Source: Ponticoccus alexandrii (GTDB taxonomy: Bacteria; Pseudomonadota; Alphaproteobacteria; Rhodobacterales; Rhodobacteraceae). From it: 64,000 bases of DNA. This document shows, piece by piece, positions 40,261-49,833 of the stretch (position 1 is its first letter; the number at the start of each line of letters is the position of its first letter). Below the pieces are notes generated by a model. It did no database searches. It saw only the letters and a list, made by a program, of their open reading frames with translations, and was not told where the DNA came from. The stretch covers positions 496,001 to 560,000 of the forward strand of contig NZ_CP047166.1 in the NCBI RefSeq assembly GCF_016806125.1. Direction: 5' to 3'. Made by a program: the position numbers and the translations under genes.

Positions 40261-40707
40261 CTATTTGCCGCCCCGTCCGGGCGCGGTGTAGACAACGGTT
40301 CCCACACATATCGCAGCGACGAGGGCGATGAACAAGGCGGGCGAGCCGATACAGCCCTCGGCCCGGGCCATGGGCGCGATGCCGGTGGGGTCCTGCGCGT
40401 CGCCGAAAACGATGACGAAGACCAGCGCCGACCATCCGCAGACGGCGGCGAGCCCGCCCCATGGGCTGCGAAAGCGCAGGGCGATGGCCGTGGCCAGAAG
40501 CAGGACGACCGAGACCGGGCTGGCGGCGAAATGCAGGGCCTCGTCCAGAGCGCTGGCGGGGCCGTCTGTCGGGTTCCAGAGAGGGCGCTCCTTGTCGCAG
40601 ACCTCGGCCAGCGCGGCCTGCGGAAAAAGCGCGACCGCCAAAGCCGTCGCGCACGCCAGCTTACGGAGGGGCTGCCCGGACGGCAGGCTTCCGCAGTCCG
40701 CGTTCAC
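40261..40707 (-). CDS. Small membrane protein in the dnaX operon
   Basis: A 148-residue protein I cannot name. It begins with GTG 40707 in GTGA overlapping the dnaX stop. An N-terminal hydrophobic stretch (KLACATALAVALFPQAALAE) looks like a signal peptide, then three hydrophobic segments follow at roughly 50-70, 75-95 and 115-140. The cysteines (VCDKERPLW and AEGCIGSP) sit in predicted periplasmic loops. It is tightly placed between dnaX and ybaB, so expression is coupled to both. Confidence 0.7.
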   Translation of the reverse strand: MNADCGSLPSGQPLRKLACATALAVALFPQAALAEVCDKERPLWNPTDGPASALDEALHFAASPVSVVLLLATAIALRFRSPWGGLAAVCGWSALVFVIVFGDAQDPTGIAPMARAEGCIGSPALFIALVAAICVGTVVYTAPGRGGK

Positions 40708-42464
40708 TCTTCCTCGAAGGGGTCCCATTCGTCCTCGACCTCGGGGAGGGCGTCCAGCTCTGCCTCGACCTGCGCCTCTTCGGCGGTCTTCACCGACTTG
40801 ATCCGCGCCTTGGGAAAGGCCGACAGAGCCGCCTGCACCAACGGATGTTGCCGCGCCTCGTCCTCGATCGCCACCCGCGCGGCATCGCGCCGTTCAAAGA
40901 CCGTCTGCGCATCGCAGCCATTCACCACGGAGACGCCCCAGCGGTTGCCGGTCCAGCGTTGCAGCGCGCTGCCGAGGCGCTGGGCAAGGTCGGCGGGCGC
41001 GGTTTCGGTCGGGGTGAACTCGATCCGGCCGGGCTGGTAGGCGGCAAGGCGCAGGCCGCTTTCGACCTCGACCAGAAGCTGCACGTCGCGGTTGGCGCGG
41101 ATCAGGTCCAGCACATGCTCGAAGGTCGGATAGCGTGCCAGCGCCTGATCGGCGGCCAGCGCCACCACGGTGTTGCCATAAGACGCCGAGGGGCCGCGCG
41201 GGCCGGGATGCGTTGGCTGCGGCATGCCCTGCGCCTGCACGTCGCCGCCCTGGCCGTGGCCCATGCCGCCGCCTCCGCCACCGGGGCCGGGAGCGGGCGG
41301 CGGCGGGCTGTCCTGCAACCGGCGCAGCAGTTCCTCGGGCGAGGGCAGTTCCGCCACATGGGTCAGCCGGATCACCGCCATCTCGGCGGCCATCATGGCG
41401 GATGGCGCGTTCGCGACCTCTTCGATGGCCTTCAGCAGCATCTGCCACGCCCGGCTGAGGGGCCGCATCCCCAGCCCGTCGGCAAAGGCCAGCCCGCGCG
41501 CGCGTTCGTCCGGTGCGATGGTGGGGTCCTCGGCGGCGTCCGGGGTGATCTTCACCACGCTCACCCAATGGGTCAGCTCGGCAAGGTCGCGCAGCACCGC
41601 CAGCGGGTCGGCGCCATCGGAATACTGCGCCGACAGCTCGGACAGGGCGCCCGCCGCGTCGCCGCGCATGATGCGCTCGAAGAGGTCCATGACCCGGCCC
41701 CGGTCGGCGAGGCCCAGCATGGCGCGCACCTGATCGGCGCCGGTTTCGCCTGCGCCGTGGGAAATCGCCTGATCCAGCAGCGAGGTCGCGTCGCGGGCCG
41801 ACCCTTCGGCGGCGCGGGTGATCAGCGCCAGCGCCTCATCGGTGATCTCTGCCTCTTCGGCGCCCGCGATCTTGCGCAACAGGCCGATCATCACCTCGGG
41901 CTCGATCCGGCGCAGGTCGAAGCGCTGGCAGCGCGACAGGACCGTCACCGGCACCTTGCGGATCTCGGTCGTGGCGAAGATGAACTTCACATGCGCGGGC
42001 GGCTCTTCCAGCGTCTTGAGCAGGCCGTTGAAGGCCTGCGTCGAGAGCATGTGCACCTCGTCGATGATGTAGATCTTGTAGCGCGCCGAGGCGGCCCGGT
42101 AGTGGACGCTTTCGATGATCTCGCGGATGTCGCCGATGCCGGTGCGGCTGGCGGCGTCCATCTCCATCACGTCGACGTGGCGGCCTTCCATGATGGCCAC
42201 GCAATGCTCGCACTGGCCGCAGGGTTCGGTCGTGGGGCCACCGTTGCCGTCCGGACCGATGCAGTTCATGCCCTTGGCGATGATCCGGGCGGTTGTCGTC
42301 TTGCCGGTGCCCCGGATGCCGGTCATGATGAAGGCCTGCGCGATGCGTTCGGCCTTGAAGGCGTTGCGCAGGGTGCGCACCATGGCGTCCTGCCCGACGA
42401 GGTCGGCGAAGGTTTCCGGGCGGTACTTGCGGGCAAGCACCTGATAGGCGGGCGAGTCGGTCAT
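40704..42464 (-). CDS. dnaX: DNA polymerase III subunit gamma/tau
   Basis: A 586-residue clamp-loader ATPase. Walker A is GIRGTGKTTTARIIAKGMNC, the zinc module has Cys in NCIGP and EPCGQCEHC, Walker B is YIIDEVHMLS and sensor I is IFATTEIRKVPVTVLSRCQR. A Gly/Pro-rich linker (PPPPAPGPGGGGGGMGHGQG, ~405-425) separates the ATPase from the tau-like C-terminal polymerase-binding part. Start MTDSPAYQVLARKYRPETFA matches the family; the longer frame upstream has no similarity. It leads an operon with a small membrane protein and ybaB. Confidence 0.96.
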   Translation of the reverse strand: MTDSPAYQVLARKYRPETFADLVGQDAMVRTLRNAFKAERIAQAFIMTGIRGTGKTTTARIIAKGMNCIGPDGNGGPTTEPCGQCEHCVAIMEGRHVDVMEMDAASRTGIGDIREIIESVHYRAASARYKIYIIDEVHMLSTQAFNGLLKTLEEPPAHVKFIFATTEIRKVPVTVLSRCQRFDLRRIEPEVMIGLLRKIAGAEEAEITDEALALITRAAEGSARDATSLLDQAISHGAGETGADQVRAMLGLADRGRVMDLFERIMRGDAAGALSELSAQYSDGADPLAVLRDLAELTHWVSVVKITPDAAEDPTIAPDERARGLAFADGLGMRPLSRAWQMLLKAIEEVANAPSAMMAAEMAVIRLTHVAELPSPEELLRRLQDSPPPPAPGPGGGGGGMGHGQGGDVQAQGMPQPTHPGPRGPSASYGNTVVALAADQALARYPTFEHVLDLIRANRDVQLLVEVESGLRLAAYQPGRIEFTPTETAPADLAQRLGSALQRWTGNRWGVSVVNGCDAQTVFERRDAARVAIEDEARQHPLVQAALSAFPKARIKSVKTAEEAQVEAELDALPEVEDEWDPFEEE

Positions 42465-42626
42465 GGGCTGTCCTCGGTCGGGCAGGCGCAGGGTATCGGC
42501 TGCATGGCATCGGGTGCAAGCCGAAGGGCGTGTCCGGCGTGCCGGGGATGGCCAAGGCCACGCGGGCCGGGAACCGCTCGCGGGAATGTGACGTTGGGGC
42601 ATCATGCGCGGCATGGAGGGTAGGCG

Positions 42627-43469
42627 ATGCGGTTGAGGAACATCCGGGGCAGCCGGAACGTCGAGGACCGGCGTGGACGCGGCGGCGGCGCCGCCGTGGG
42701 CGGGCTGGGCATCGGCGGGGTGCTGCTGGTGCTGGCCATCGGCTATTTCACCGGCATCGACGTGACACCGCTGCTGAACGGCGGTGCGCCCCAGTCGCAA
42801 AGCGCCGAGCCCCGGGAGTTGACACCAGCCGAAAAGCAGGCCGGAGAGTTCAGCGCCCGCGTGCTGGCCACCACCGAAGAGGTCTGGTCGGACGTCTTCC
42901 CCGACAGCTTCGGCGGCCCCTACGATCCGCCCACGCTGGTGCTGTTCTCGGGCGTGACCTCCAGCCCCTGCGGCGGGGCTTCGGGGGCGACGGGGCCGTT
43001 CTACTGCCCGGCGGACGAAAAGGCCTATCTGGACACGGAGTTCTTCGCTACCATGCGGTCGCAACTGGGCGCCGAGGGCGATTTCGCCGCCGCCTACGTG
43101 ATCGCCCACGAGGTCGCGCACCACGTCCAGAACGAGCTTGGCATCCTTGGAGAGGTCAATGCCCTGCGCCAGCGGTCGTCGGAACGCGAGGCGAATGCGC
43201 TGACCGTGCGGCTGGAGTTGCAGGCCGATTGCCTCTCGGGCGTCTGGGCCAGCAAGGTGCAGGGCCTGATGGAGAAGGGCGACCTGGACGAGGCGCTGAA
43301 CGCGGCCCGGCAGATCGGCGACGACACCCTGCAACGGCGCGCCGGGCGGGTGCCGCAGCCGCATACCTTCACTCACGGCACCTCGGAGCAGCGGCAGCGC
43401 TGGTTCGCGACGGGCTTCGACAGCGGTGACCCGCAGGCCTGCGATACCTTCGGGACGGATACCCTGTAG
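42627..43469 (+). CDS. ypfJ: YpfJ-type neutral zinc metallopeptidase
   Basis: A 280-residue membrane-anchored peptidase-like protein. N-terminal MRLRNIRGSRNVEDRRGRGG is the family's RG-rich lead, one transmembrane helix follows (~25-45), then the catalytic region with AAYVIAHEVAHHVQNELGIL (HExxH, His/Glu/His) and further ELQADCLSGVWAS. CPADEKAYLDTEFF is another conserved block. GGAGGG precedes the ATG. Substrates are unknown. It diverges from dnaX. Confidence 0.92.
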   Translation: MRLRNIRGSRNVEDRRGRGGGAAVGGLGIGGVLLVLAIGYFTGIDVTPLLNGGAPQSQSAEPRELTPAEKQAGEFSARVLATTEEVWSDVFPDSFGGPYDPPTLVLFSGVTSSPCGGASGATGPFYCPADEKAYLDTEFFATMRSQLGAEGDFAAAYVIAHEVAHHVQNELGILGEVNALRQRSSEREANALTVRLELQADCLSGVWASKVQGLMEKGDLDEALNAARQIGDDTLQRRAGRVPQPHTFTHGTSEQRQRWFATGFDSGDPQACDTFGTDTL

Positions 43470-43797
43470 GACACACGCCGCGCGCGTGTGAGAGGCGCCG
43501 CCGCGCAGCTTCGGCTTCGCCTCATCTCTCGCGCTCAACGCAGTATCTTCCAAACCAAAGAAGGCCGGGGGCCTGTGGCCCTGTCCTGCCTCTGGCGGGT
43601 GTGCGATTGCGTGGCACCGGCAGGCGCGCGCGGGACTTGCGCTGCGGGCGCGATTCGTGGTCTTTGGCGGCAAGGGCCGTCGCAGGGGGCCTCCTGATCC
43701 GCGGAAAGCGTGATGCACCTGCCCAAGGACGACCGACACATTCTTCGGTTCTCTCTTGCCCGACAGGCGGATCACGGGCGTTGACGGAGGAACCCTC
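43470..43797. other. Non-coding interval with repeat remnant
   Basis: A 328-bp stretch without a supported gene. It holds a minus-orientation repeat core at 43541-43564 and GC-rich sequence; the ankyrin gene's ribosome-binding site GGAGGA lies at the end. Confidence 0.5.
43541..43564 (-). repeat. Dispersed intergenic repeat, copy 3 (diverged core)
   Basis: Read on the minus strand it gives CCTTCTTTGGTTTGGAAGAT, related to the CTTCTTTGGTCC core of the copies at 47555 and 55176. More diverged than the others. Confidence 0.4.
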
Positions 43798-45324
43798 ATG
43801 CCCGACCTTTCCCTCGATTCCCTGCGCCGTGAGGCGAAGCAGTTGCAGCGCGCGTGGATCGCGCGCGACCCCCAGGCCGTGATACGGCTGAAAGAGCACC
43901 CGCCGCGCGGCAGGCAGGATCTTGTTCGCGCCGACTTTCTGCATGTGATCGCGCAGGAGAACGGCTTTGCCAGCTGGCCCCGGTTGAAACTGGCGGCCGA
44001 TACCATGGGCCTTGACCGGGCCACCGCGCTGCAACGGCTGAAGATCGCGCTCTTTCACGGTCGCAACGCGCTGGTGGAAGAGTTGTTGTTGCAATGGCCG
44101 GATCTGGCGGACGGGATGTTCGGTCTGGAATGCGCGCTCTACCGGCGGGAGGCCGTTGCGGCGGCCCTTGCACGGAACCCGGCGCTTGCGGTGATAGAGG
44201 CGGGCGGACGGCGCCCGATCCTGCACCTTGCCTTCTCGCGCTGGTTTCAGGGGCGGCCCGGCGTGGCGGCGGACATGCTGGCGGTGGCGGAACTGCTGCT
44301 GGCGCATGGCGCGGATGTGAACGACGGCTTTGCCATGACCCCGGGCGAGCCGCATCTTCTGTCGGCGCTTTACGGCGCGGTAGGGCATGCGGGCAACATG
44401 GTGCTGGCCCGCTGGCTGCTGGACCACGGCGCCGATCCGAACGACGGCGAGTCGCTGTATCACGCCACGGAACTGGGCCACCGCGAGGGCCTGCGCATGC
44501 TGCTGGAGGCAGGCGCCGACCCGCGCGGGACCAATGCACTGCTGCGGGCGATGGATTTCAACGATCACGAGGCGGTGGCGCTTCTGCTGGCCCATGGCGC
44601 GCAGGCCGATGACTTCAACCACGCGGCGGTGGCGGGCGAGGCACCGGTGGTGGTGCCTGCGCTGCATCAGGCGGCGCGGCGGGGTTGCGACCGGCGCATG
44701 GCAGAACTGGTGCTGAAGGCGGGCGCCGATCCCGACCGGCGGCACGCGGGCGTCACACCCTACGCGCTTGCGCGGGTCTTCGGCTCTGAGGCGGTGGCAG
44801 AGGCCATCGCGGATGCGGGCGGCACCACCGAGCTGACCCGCGAAGAGGCGCTTATGGCCCGGGCGGCAGAGGGGCAGGACTCTCCGGGTGCCTATATCGA
44901 CCCGGCGCGGCTGGCCCCGGCCTACGCCGACCTGATGCGCGAGCTGGTGCATCTGCCGGGGCGGCTGGCGCAGATGAAGCGGCTTGTTGACCTTGGCATA
45001 CCCTTCGACAGGCCCGATCCGCATGAGCAGGTCACGCCGACCCATGTGGCGGGCTGGGCCGGGCAGGCCGAGATTCTGAAGTGGCTGCTGACCCTGCGGC
45101 CTGACCTGAGCCATGTGAACGGCCATGGCGGCACCCTGCTGGGGACCATCCTGCACGGGGCCGCGAACAATCCCGACCGGGCGGCGGGGGATTACCACGG
45201 TTGCCTCGAACTGGCCTTGCGGCAGGGCGTGGCGCTGCCCCGGCGCGAGATCGCGCTGGCCCCCGAGCCCCTGCGGGGCTTCCTTGAAGACTGGGCCGAG
45301 GCGCGGCCCGGGCAGGTGGTCTGA
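43798..45324 (+). CDS. Ankyrin-repeat protein
   Basis: A 508-residue protein without a signal peptide. At least five ankyrin-type repeats can be seen from ~160 to 440: AELLLAHGADVNDGF, ARWLLDHGADPNDGESLYHA, LRMLLEAGADPRGTNALLRA, VALLLAHGAQADDFNHAAVA, AELVLKAGADPDRRHAGVTP, and a late one MKRLVDLGIPFDRPDPHEQV followed by GWAGQAEILKWLLTLRPDL. The N-terminal ~110 residues are helical with a DFLHVIAQENGFASWPRLKL segment common in bacterial ankyrin proteins. It is probably a cytoplasmic protein-interaction scaffold. Start ATG 43798 has GGAGGA 7 bp upstream. Confidence 0.85.
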   Translation: MPDLSLDSLRREAKQLQRAWIARDPQAVIRLKEHPPRGRQDLVRADFLHVIAQENGFASWPRLKLAADTMGLDRATALQRLKIALFHGRNALVEELLLQWPDLADGMFGLECALYRREAVAAALARNPALAVIEAGGRRPILHLAFSRWFQGRPGVAADMLAVAELLLAHGADVNDGFAMTPGEPHLLSALYGAVGHAGNMVLARWLLDHGADPNDGESLYHATELGHREGLRMLLEAGADPRGTNALLRAMDFNDHEAVALLLAHGAQADDFNHAAVAGEAPVVVPALHQAARRGCDRRMAELVLKAGADPDRRHAGVTPYALARVFGSEAVAEAIADAGGTTELTREEALMARAAEGQDSPGAYIDPARLAPAYADLMRELVHLPGRLAQMKRLVDLGIPFDRPDPHEQVTPTHVAGWAGQAEILKWLLTLRPDLSHVNGHGGTLLGTILHGAANNPDRAAGDYHGCLELALRQGVALPRREIALAPEPLRGFLEDWAEARPGQVV

Positions 45325-45430
45325 GGCGCGTGGGCGGCCGCCACGCTGCCTGGCGTCCGGCGCTCTCTGGGCGCTGCCGCGCAAGTGTGTATCATCGGGC
45401 GATTCGTGTTGGATGGCCGGAAGGGACTGC

Positions 45431-46006
45431 ATGGCAGAAGCGGAACAGAGGGGCGCGGCGGTGCTGCATGTGCTGCCGGTGGGCGGCGGGATCGTGGCCC
45501 TGTCGCCGTTGCCGGGCGCCGCGGGGGATTTCCGGGGCGACCTCGAGCATGTCACCAGCCTGCGGCCCGCTTTCGTGGTCTGCCTGGCCACCCAGGCCGA
45601 GATGGAAGAGGTCGGTGCGCGCAGCCTGCCGCAGGCGGTGCAGGACAAGGGCACGCGCTGGCTGCATGTGCCTGTGAAGGCCGGCGAGGCGCCTTCCGCC
45701 GAGGCCCTGTCCGCCTGGACCGAGGCCAGCACGGCCTTGCGGCGCGCGCTGGCGGGGGGCGGGCGCGTGGTTGTCTACAGCCGTGCGGGCGCCGGGCGCG
45801 CCGGAATGCTGGTCTTGCGGCTGATGATAGAGGCCGGAGAGGCGCCGGACGAGGCTGAGACGCGGCTTGTGGCGGTGCATCCGGGGGCGGTGATTCCGGG
45901 CCTGCAGCGGGACTGGGCGCTGGCGGCCCCGCGCGAGGCGGTGGAGTTCCGCAGGCACCCGGACGAGGCGCGGCGTGTCAGGCCGGTGGGCGGCAAGAAG
46001 GCGTGA
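45431..46006 (+). CDS. Catalytically altered tyrosine-phosphatase-like protein
   Basis: A 191-residue protein with the fold pattern of small bacterial dual-specificity/tyrosine phosphatases: VTSLRPAFVVCLATQAEMEE, RWLHVPVKAGEAPS and GGGRVVVYSRAGAGRAGMLV. The P-loop should read HCxxGxxR; here it is Tyr116-Ser117-RAGAG-Arg123, Ser being codon AGC, so the nucleophilic Cys is gone. The general-acid loop, usually with Asp before GxP, reads VKAGEAP and also lacks Asp. The Arg and glycines that bind phosphate remain, suggesting a phosphate-binding pseudophosphatase. It is followed by the SRP RNA gene on the other strand. Confidence 0.75.
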   Translation: MAEAEQRGAAVLHVLPVGGGIVALSPLPGAAGDFRGDLEHVTSLRPAFVVCLATQAEMEEVGARSLPQAVQDKGTRWLHVPVKAGEAPSAEALSAWTEASTALRRALAGGGRVVVYSRAGAGRAGMLVLRLMIEAGEAPDEAETRLVAVHPGAVIPGLQRDWALAAPREAVEFRRHPDEARRVRPVGGKKA

Positions 46007-46128
46007 GAGAGAGGGGCTGGCGCACACCGCAGGCTGCGCTGGTAGACGTGCCGTGAGCAATTCAGGAGCGATGGTGGGGCCAAGTGCTCTCGGAAGCTTT
46101 CCTGGGAAAGCGCCTGTCGCTTTGCGAC

Positions 46129-46143
46129 TTGTGCAAGGCACAA
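46129..46143 (-). terminator. Hairpin after the SRP RNA
   Basis: TTGTGC-CTT-GCACAA on the minus strand, 10 nt past the SRP RNA 3' end. No T-run, so processing or termination role is uncertain. Confidence 0.35.
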
Positions 46144-46152
46144 ATCGTTTGG

Positions 46153-46246
46153 TGAGAGATTGCAACGACCCAAGCGGGGCTCGTTACGGCTGCTTCCTTC
46201 CGGACCTGACCGGGTTGGCGAGGCGCTTGCCCGCACAACCTCTCAA
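46153..46246 (-). ncRNA. ffs: Signal recognition particle RNA, small bacterial type
   Basis: The minus strand carries the SRP RNA core GGTCAGGTCCGGAAGGAAGC followed by AGCC, which includes the conserved asymmetric loop and tetraloop region recognised by Ffh. Flanking ends GAGAGGTTG and CAATCTCTC pair to close a ~94-nt single hairpin. Ends are estimated from that closing stem. The RNA works with Ffh and FtsY to target membrane proteins. A promoter with 17-bp spacing lies just upstream and predicts a start within a few bases of the closing stem. Confidence 0.93.
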
Positions 46247-46251
46247 GAGGG

Positions 46252-46280
46252 CATGTAGGACAGACGAGCGGCTTTTGCAA
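46252..46280 (-). promoter_or_regulatory. Promoter of the SRP RNA
   Basis: On the minus strand TTGCAA (46275-46280), 17-bp spacer, TACATG (46252-46257). The start expected 6-8 bp on coincides with the 5' end of the SRP RNA stem. Confidence 0.65.
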
Positions 46281-46307
46281 TGGGGGCAGGTGCGCTAAGG
46301 GCTGCGG

Positions 46308-47408
46308 ATGGACACGCGTTTCGAGATATTCCTGAGCGCCCCCCCGGGGCTGGAGCCGGTGCTGCTGGAGGAGGTGGCCGAGGCGGGCTTTGCCGAGCCG
46401 CAGGCCGTGCCCGGCGGTGTGACCGTCATGGGCGGCTGGGCCGAGGTGCGGCGGGCTAATCTGGTGCTGCGCGGCGCCGGGCGGGTGCTGGCGCGGGTCG
46501 GAGAATTCCGGGCCTTCCACCTTGCGCAGCTGGACAAGAGGGCGCGCAAGTTCCCGTGGGCCGGGGTGCTGCGCCCGGATGTGCCGGTCCGGGTCGACGT
46601 GACCTGTCGGAACTCCAGGATCTACCACGACCGCGCGGCCCGCCAGCGGGTGGAGCGCGCGATCACCGAGACGCTGGGCGCCCCCATCGAAGCAGAGGCC
46701 CCGGTGCGGGTCATGGTGCGGATCGAGGACGACCTCGTGACCATCTCGGTCGATACATCGGGCGAGCCGCTGCACCGGCGCGGCTTCAAGGAGGCGGTGG
46801 GCAAGGCGCCCATGCGCGAGACCCTTGCCGCGCTGTTCCTGCGCCAGTGCGGCTACAGCGGGACAGAGCCGGTTCTGGACCCGATGTGCGGCTCGGGGAC
46901 CTTCGTGATCGAGGCGGCAGAGATTGCCGCGGGGCTGGCGCCGGGACGCGGGCGCAGCTTTGCCTTCGAGGCACTGGCGGGTTTCGATGCCGCAGAGTGG
47001 GCGGCGGAGAAAGCCGGGTTGCAGCGGCGGGAGACGGAGACCCTCTTTCGCGGATCGGACCGCGACGATGGTGCAATCCGGGCGAGCCTTGCCAATGCCA
47101 CGCGGGCCGGAGTGGCCGAGATCTGCGCCTTCGAGCGCCACGCCGTCAGCGACCTGAAACGGCCCGACGGGCCGCCGGGGCTGGTGATCGTGAACCCGCC
47201 CTACGGCGCGCGGATCGGCGACCGCAAGCTGCTCTTCGCGCTCTACGGGGCGCTTGGCGCGCGGCTGCGCGAGGATTTCACGGGCTGGCGGCTGGGCATG
47301 GTCACCAGCGACGGCGGGCTGGCCAAGGCCACCGGGCTGGCGCTGGAGGCCGGGCCGCCGGTGGCCTTCGGCGGGCTGGCGGTGAAGCTCTACCAGGCGC
47401 GCATCTAG
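46308..47408 (+). CDS. THUMP-domain rRNA/RNA methyltransferase (RlmL N-terminal-type)
   Basis: A 366-residue class I SAM methyltransferase. N-terminal EIFLSAPPGLEPVLLEEVAE and a THUMP domain (~40-160, VRVDVTCRNSRIYHDRAARQ) are followed by the Rossmann fold with LDPMCGSGTFVIEAAEIAAG (SAM-binding) and LVIVNPPYGARIGD (NPPY catalytic motif). This is the domain set of the N-terminal half of E. coli RlmL, which methylates 23S rRNA G2445; an exact target is inferred, not shown. It has its own short leader facing away from the SRP RNA. Confidence 0.9.
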   Translation: MDTRFEIFLSAPPGLEPVLLEEVAEAGFAEPQAVPGGVTVMGGWAEVRRANLVLRGAGRVLARVGEFRAFHLAQLDKRARKFPWAGVLRPDVPVRVDVTCRNSRIYHDRAARQRVERAITETLGAPIEAEAPVRVMVRIEDDLVTISVDTSGEPLHRRGFKEAVGKAPMRETLAALFLRQCGYSGTEPVLDPMCGSGTFVIEAAEIAAGLAPGRGRSFAFEALAGFDAAEWAAEKAGLQRRETETLFRGSDRDDGAIRASLANATRAGVAEICAFERHAVSDLKRPDGPPGLVIVNPPYGARIGDRKLLFALYGALGARLREDFTGWRLGMVTSDGGLAKATGLALEAGPPVAFGGLAVKLYQARI

Positions 47409-47516
47409 CCTGTCGGCGGGGCGGCTCTGTTTGCGCTTCGCGCAAAAGCGCCCGCCCGCCGACCCGAAGGCGCTGCGGTACCCTTCGGGCCATGCGCTGC
47501 GCGGCCACGCCGGAAT

Positions 47517-47604
47517 GGATATTTGTAGACAGAAGAAACGTGGACCGTCCCGAGCTTCTTTGGTCCGCAAATACCTCGGGGAGCGCGAGGGGCAGCGCCC
47601 CTCG
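47517..47604. repeat. Dispersed intergenic repeats, copies 4 and 5 (facing pair plus hairpin)
   Basis: A minus-orientation core at 47517-47537 (reading TTCTTCTGTCTACAAATATC) faces a plus-orientation core at 47555-47575 (CTTCTTTGGTCCGCAAATAC), so together they form a long imperfect inverted repeat. A perfect hairpin CGAGGGGC-AGC-GCCCCTCG follows at 47586-47604. The block lies between convergent genes. Nothing else is seen in 47409-47663. Confidence 0.6.
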
Positions 47605-47663
47605 TTCCCGTAGTCAAAGCAAGCGCCACGTCGCGAAGACTCGCCGTGCCACAGGTTACCCGG

Positions 47664-49646
47664 TCAGAGCTTCATCCGGAAGAGCGCAAAGCCGTTCTCC
47701 CCCTCGCCGGCGTCCTCGATCCGGACCGCCTTTACATTGGCCGCATGGTTGCGCGCGCTGGGGCCGGTCTCGAAGAGCACCGTGGTGTCCTTGTCCATCG
47801 GGGCGAAGGACCAGTTCGCATCCGCCGCAGGGTTGATCGTGCCCTGATCGACGATGAAGCGCACGATGACGTCGCGGTTGGTGTCGGGTGCCTCGAAGAT
47901 GATCGTGTCGCCCTTGGCGCCGGGGAAATCGCCGCCGCCCGAGGCGCGGTAGTTGTTGGTGGCGATCACGAACTCCTGCTCCGGATCAATGGGCGCGCCG
48001 TCGAACATCAGCTCCGTGATGCGGCTGGCCCCGGGGTTCATCTCTTCGCCCTTGGGCCCGTATTTCGAGGGCTGCGAGAGGTCGATCTGGTAGGTCACCC
48101 CGTCGATCACATCGAAGTTGTAGGAGGGGAAGTCCGGGTTCAGCAAAGGCGCGTCAGAGGCGCCGGGATCGATCTGGTTGAACATCCCCGCCGAGCGTTC
48201 CAGCCAGTCCTTGACCTGCGCGCCCGTGACCTTCACCGCGCGCACGGTGTTGGGGTAGAGGTAAAGGTCCGCGACGTTCTTGATCGCCACCGGGCCGGGC
48301 GCCACGTCGGTGTAGTAATCCGGCCCGCCGCGACCGCCGGCCTTGAAGGGCGCCGCCGCCGAGAGCACCGGCAGACCGGCGTATTCGGTCCCGGCCAGCA
48401 TCTCTTCGATGTACCATTTCTGCGCCTGCGACACGATCTGGACCGAGGGGTCGTCGGCCACCAGCGCGAAGTAGCTGTGCAGCGGGGCCGAGGTCTCTCC
48501 GACCGCGCGGCGCACGTAGTCCAGCGTCTGCTGGTGGATGTCCTCGACCGAGGCCAGCACCGCGTCGTCGTCCTCGACCAGCGCGGTGATGGAGCGATCC
48601 TCGCCGCGCTCGTAGATCGGGCGCGCCTCGCTGGTGGTGTTGACCACGCGCCAGGTATTGCCATCGCGTTCCAGCAGCAGGTCGATCAGCCCCATGTGCG
48701 ACCCCCAGAAGCCGCCCATCACGGCGGGCTTGCCCTGCAACGTACCCGCCGCCAGATCGACGCCCGCGACTTCCGCGTAGGCGGGCGAGGGGAAGACGAG
48801 GTGGCTGTGCCCGGTGGCCAGCGCGTCGATGCCCTCGACCCCGGCCAGCGCGGTCGAGGCGTTCTCCATCCCGTCGCTGGCCTCGGCGGCGCCGATGCCG
48901 GAATGCGACAGCGCGATGATGATCTCCGCGCCCTCTTCGCGCATCTGCGGCACATAGGCCTTGGCCGTTGCGACGATGTCGCGCGCGGTCACGTTTCCTT
49001 CGAGGTGCTTGCGGTCCCAGTTCATCACCTGCGGCGGGGTGAAGCCGATCACGCCGATGCGGATGGGGTGGGCCTCTCCGGCGCCGTCGGTCAGCTGGCG
49101 GTCGAGGATCACGTAGGGCTTGAAGAGCGTCTCGTCCCTGGTCGGGTTGGCGCCCTCACTCTTGGCCACATTCGCCAGCACCAGCGGGAAGTCCGCGCCC
49201 GCCGCCGCCTTCATCAGGAAGTCGAGCCCGTAGTTGAACTCGTGGTTTCCGATGGTGGCCACGTCGAAGCCCACGGTGTTCATCGCGGTGATGACCGGGT
49301 GCATGTCCCCCTCTTTCATGCCGCGCTCGTAGGCGATGTAATCGCCCATCGGATTGCCCTGCAGGAAGTCGCCGTTGTCGACGGTCAGCGTGTTGGTGGC
49401 CTCGGCGCGGATGGCGTCGATGATCGAGGCGGTGCGCGACAGGCCCACGGTGTCGACCGGTTTGTCGGCGTAGTAGTCGTAGGGGTAGACATGCACGTGC
49501 AGGTCCGTCGTTTCGAGGATGCGCAGATGCGCCTGATTGGCGGCGGCGCGCGCCGAATAGGGGTGAAGCGCGATCAGGGCCGCCCCGGCGGCGGCGGTGG
49601 TCAGGAACTGGCGGCGCGAAAGGCCTTGGCGGGTCCGGTGTGGCAT
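47664..49646 (-). CDS. cpdB: 2',3'-cyclic-nucleotide 2'-phosphodiesterase/3'-nucleotidase
   Basis: A 660-residue periplasmic bifunctional enzyme. The Tat signal is [18 protein letters not shown]. The metallophosphoesterase domain has [43 protein letters not shown] and [13 protein letters not shown]; the C-terminal 5'-nucleotidase domain includes [18 protein letters not shown]. Length and motifs fit CpdB. The ATG at 49646 is chosen because the Tat motif lies 10 residues in; a much longer frame upstream has no similarity. It salvages nucleotides from RNA outside the cytoplasm, complementing the RNase T2 and cytoplasmic nucleoside operon in this window. Divergent from nudC. Confidence 0.95.
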   Translation of the reverse strand: MPHRTRQGLSRRQFLTTAAAGAALIALHPYSARAAANQAHLRILETTDLHVHVYPYDYYADKPVDTVGLSRTASIIDAIRAEATNTLTVDNGDFLQGNPMGDYIAYERGMKEGDMHPVITAMNTVGFDVATIGNHEFNYGLDFLMKAAAGADFPLVLANVAKSEGANPTRDETLFKPYVILDRQLTDGAGEAHPIRIGVIGFTPPQVMNWDRKHLEGNVTARDIVATAKAYVPQMREEGAEIIIALSHSGIGAAEASDGMENASTALAGVEGIDALATGHSHLVFPSPAYAEVAGVDLAAGTLQGKPAVMGGFWGSHMGLIDLLLERDGNTWRVVNTTSEARPIYERGEDRSITALVEDDDAVLASVEDIHQQTLDYVRRAVGETSAPLHSYFALVADDPSVQIVSQAQKWYIEEMLAGTEYAGLPVLSAAAPFKAGGRGGPDYYTDVAPGPVAIKNVADLYLYPNTVRAVKVTGAQVKDWLERSAGMFNQIDPGASDAPLLNPDFPSYNFDVIDGVTYQIDLSQPSKYGPKGEEMNPGASRITELMFDGAPIDPEQEFVIATNNYRASGGGDFPGAKGDTIIFEAPDTNRDVIVRFIVDQGTINPAADANWSFAPMDKDTTVLFETGPSARNHAANVKAVRIEDAGEGENGFALFRMKL

Positions 49647-49833
49647 GGGGTTCCCCTGTCGGTTCGAGTGCGTGGCGCAGCATGGACTTGTTCGGCGACG
49701 GTAGCATGACAGCGACACGACTCGGCCCCTGCGCCGGGACAGCATAGCACCGGAGCGGGTCCCGCAACCCACGAGTTGATTGCATCGCCCCGGCGGGCGG
49801 GGCATTGCTGAGGCTCCGGGCAGGGGAGAGGCC

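Noticed and set aside
40461-42623. 720-codon plus-strand frame
   Set aside because: Antisense to dnaX; no recognisable motif.
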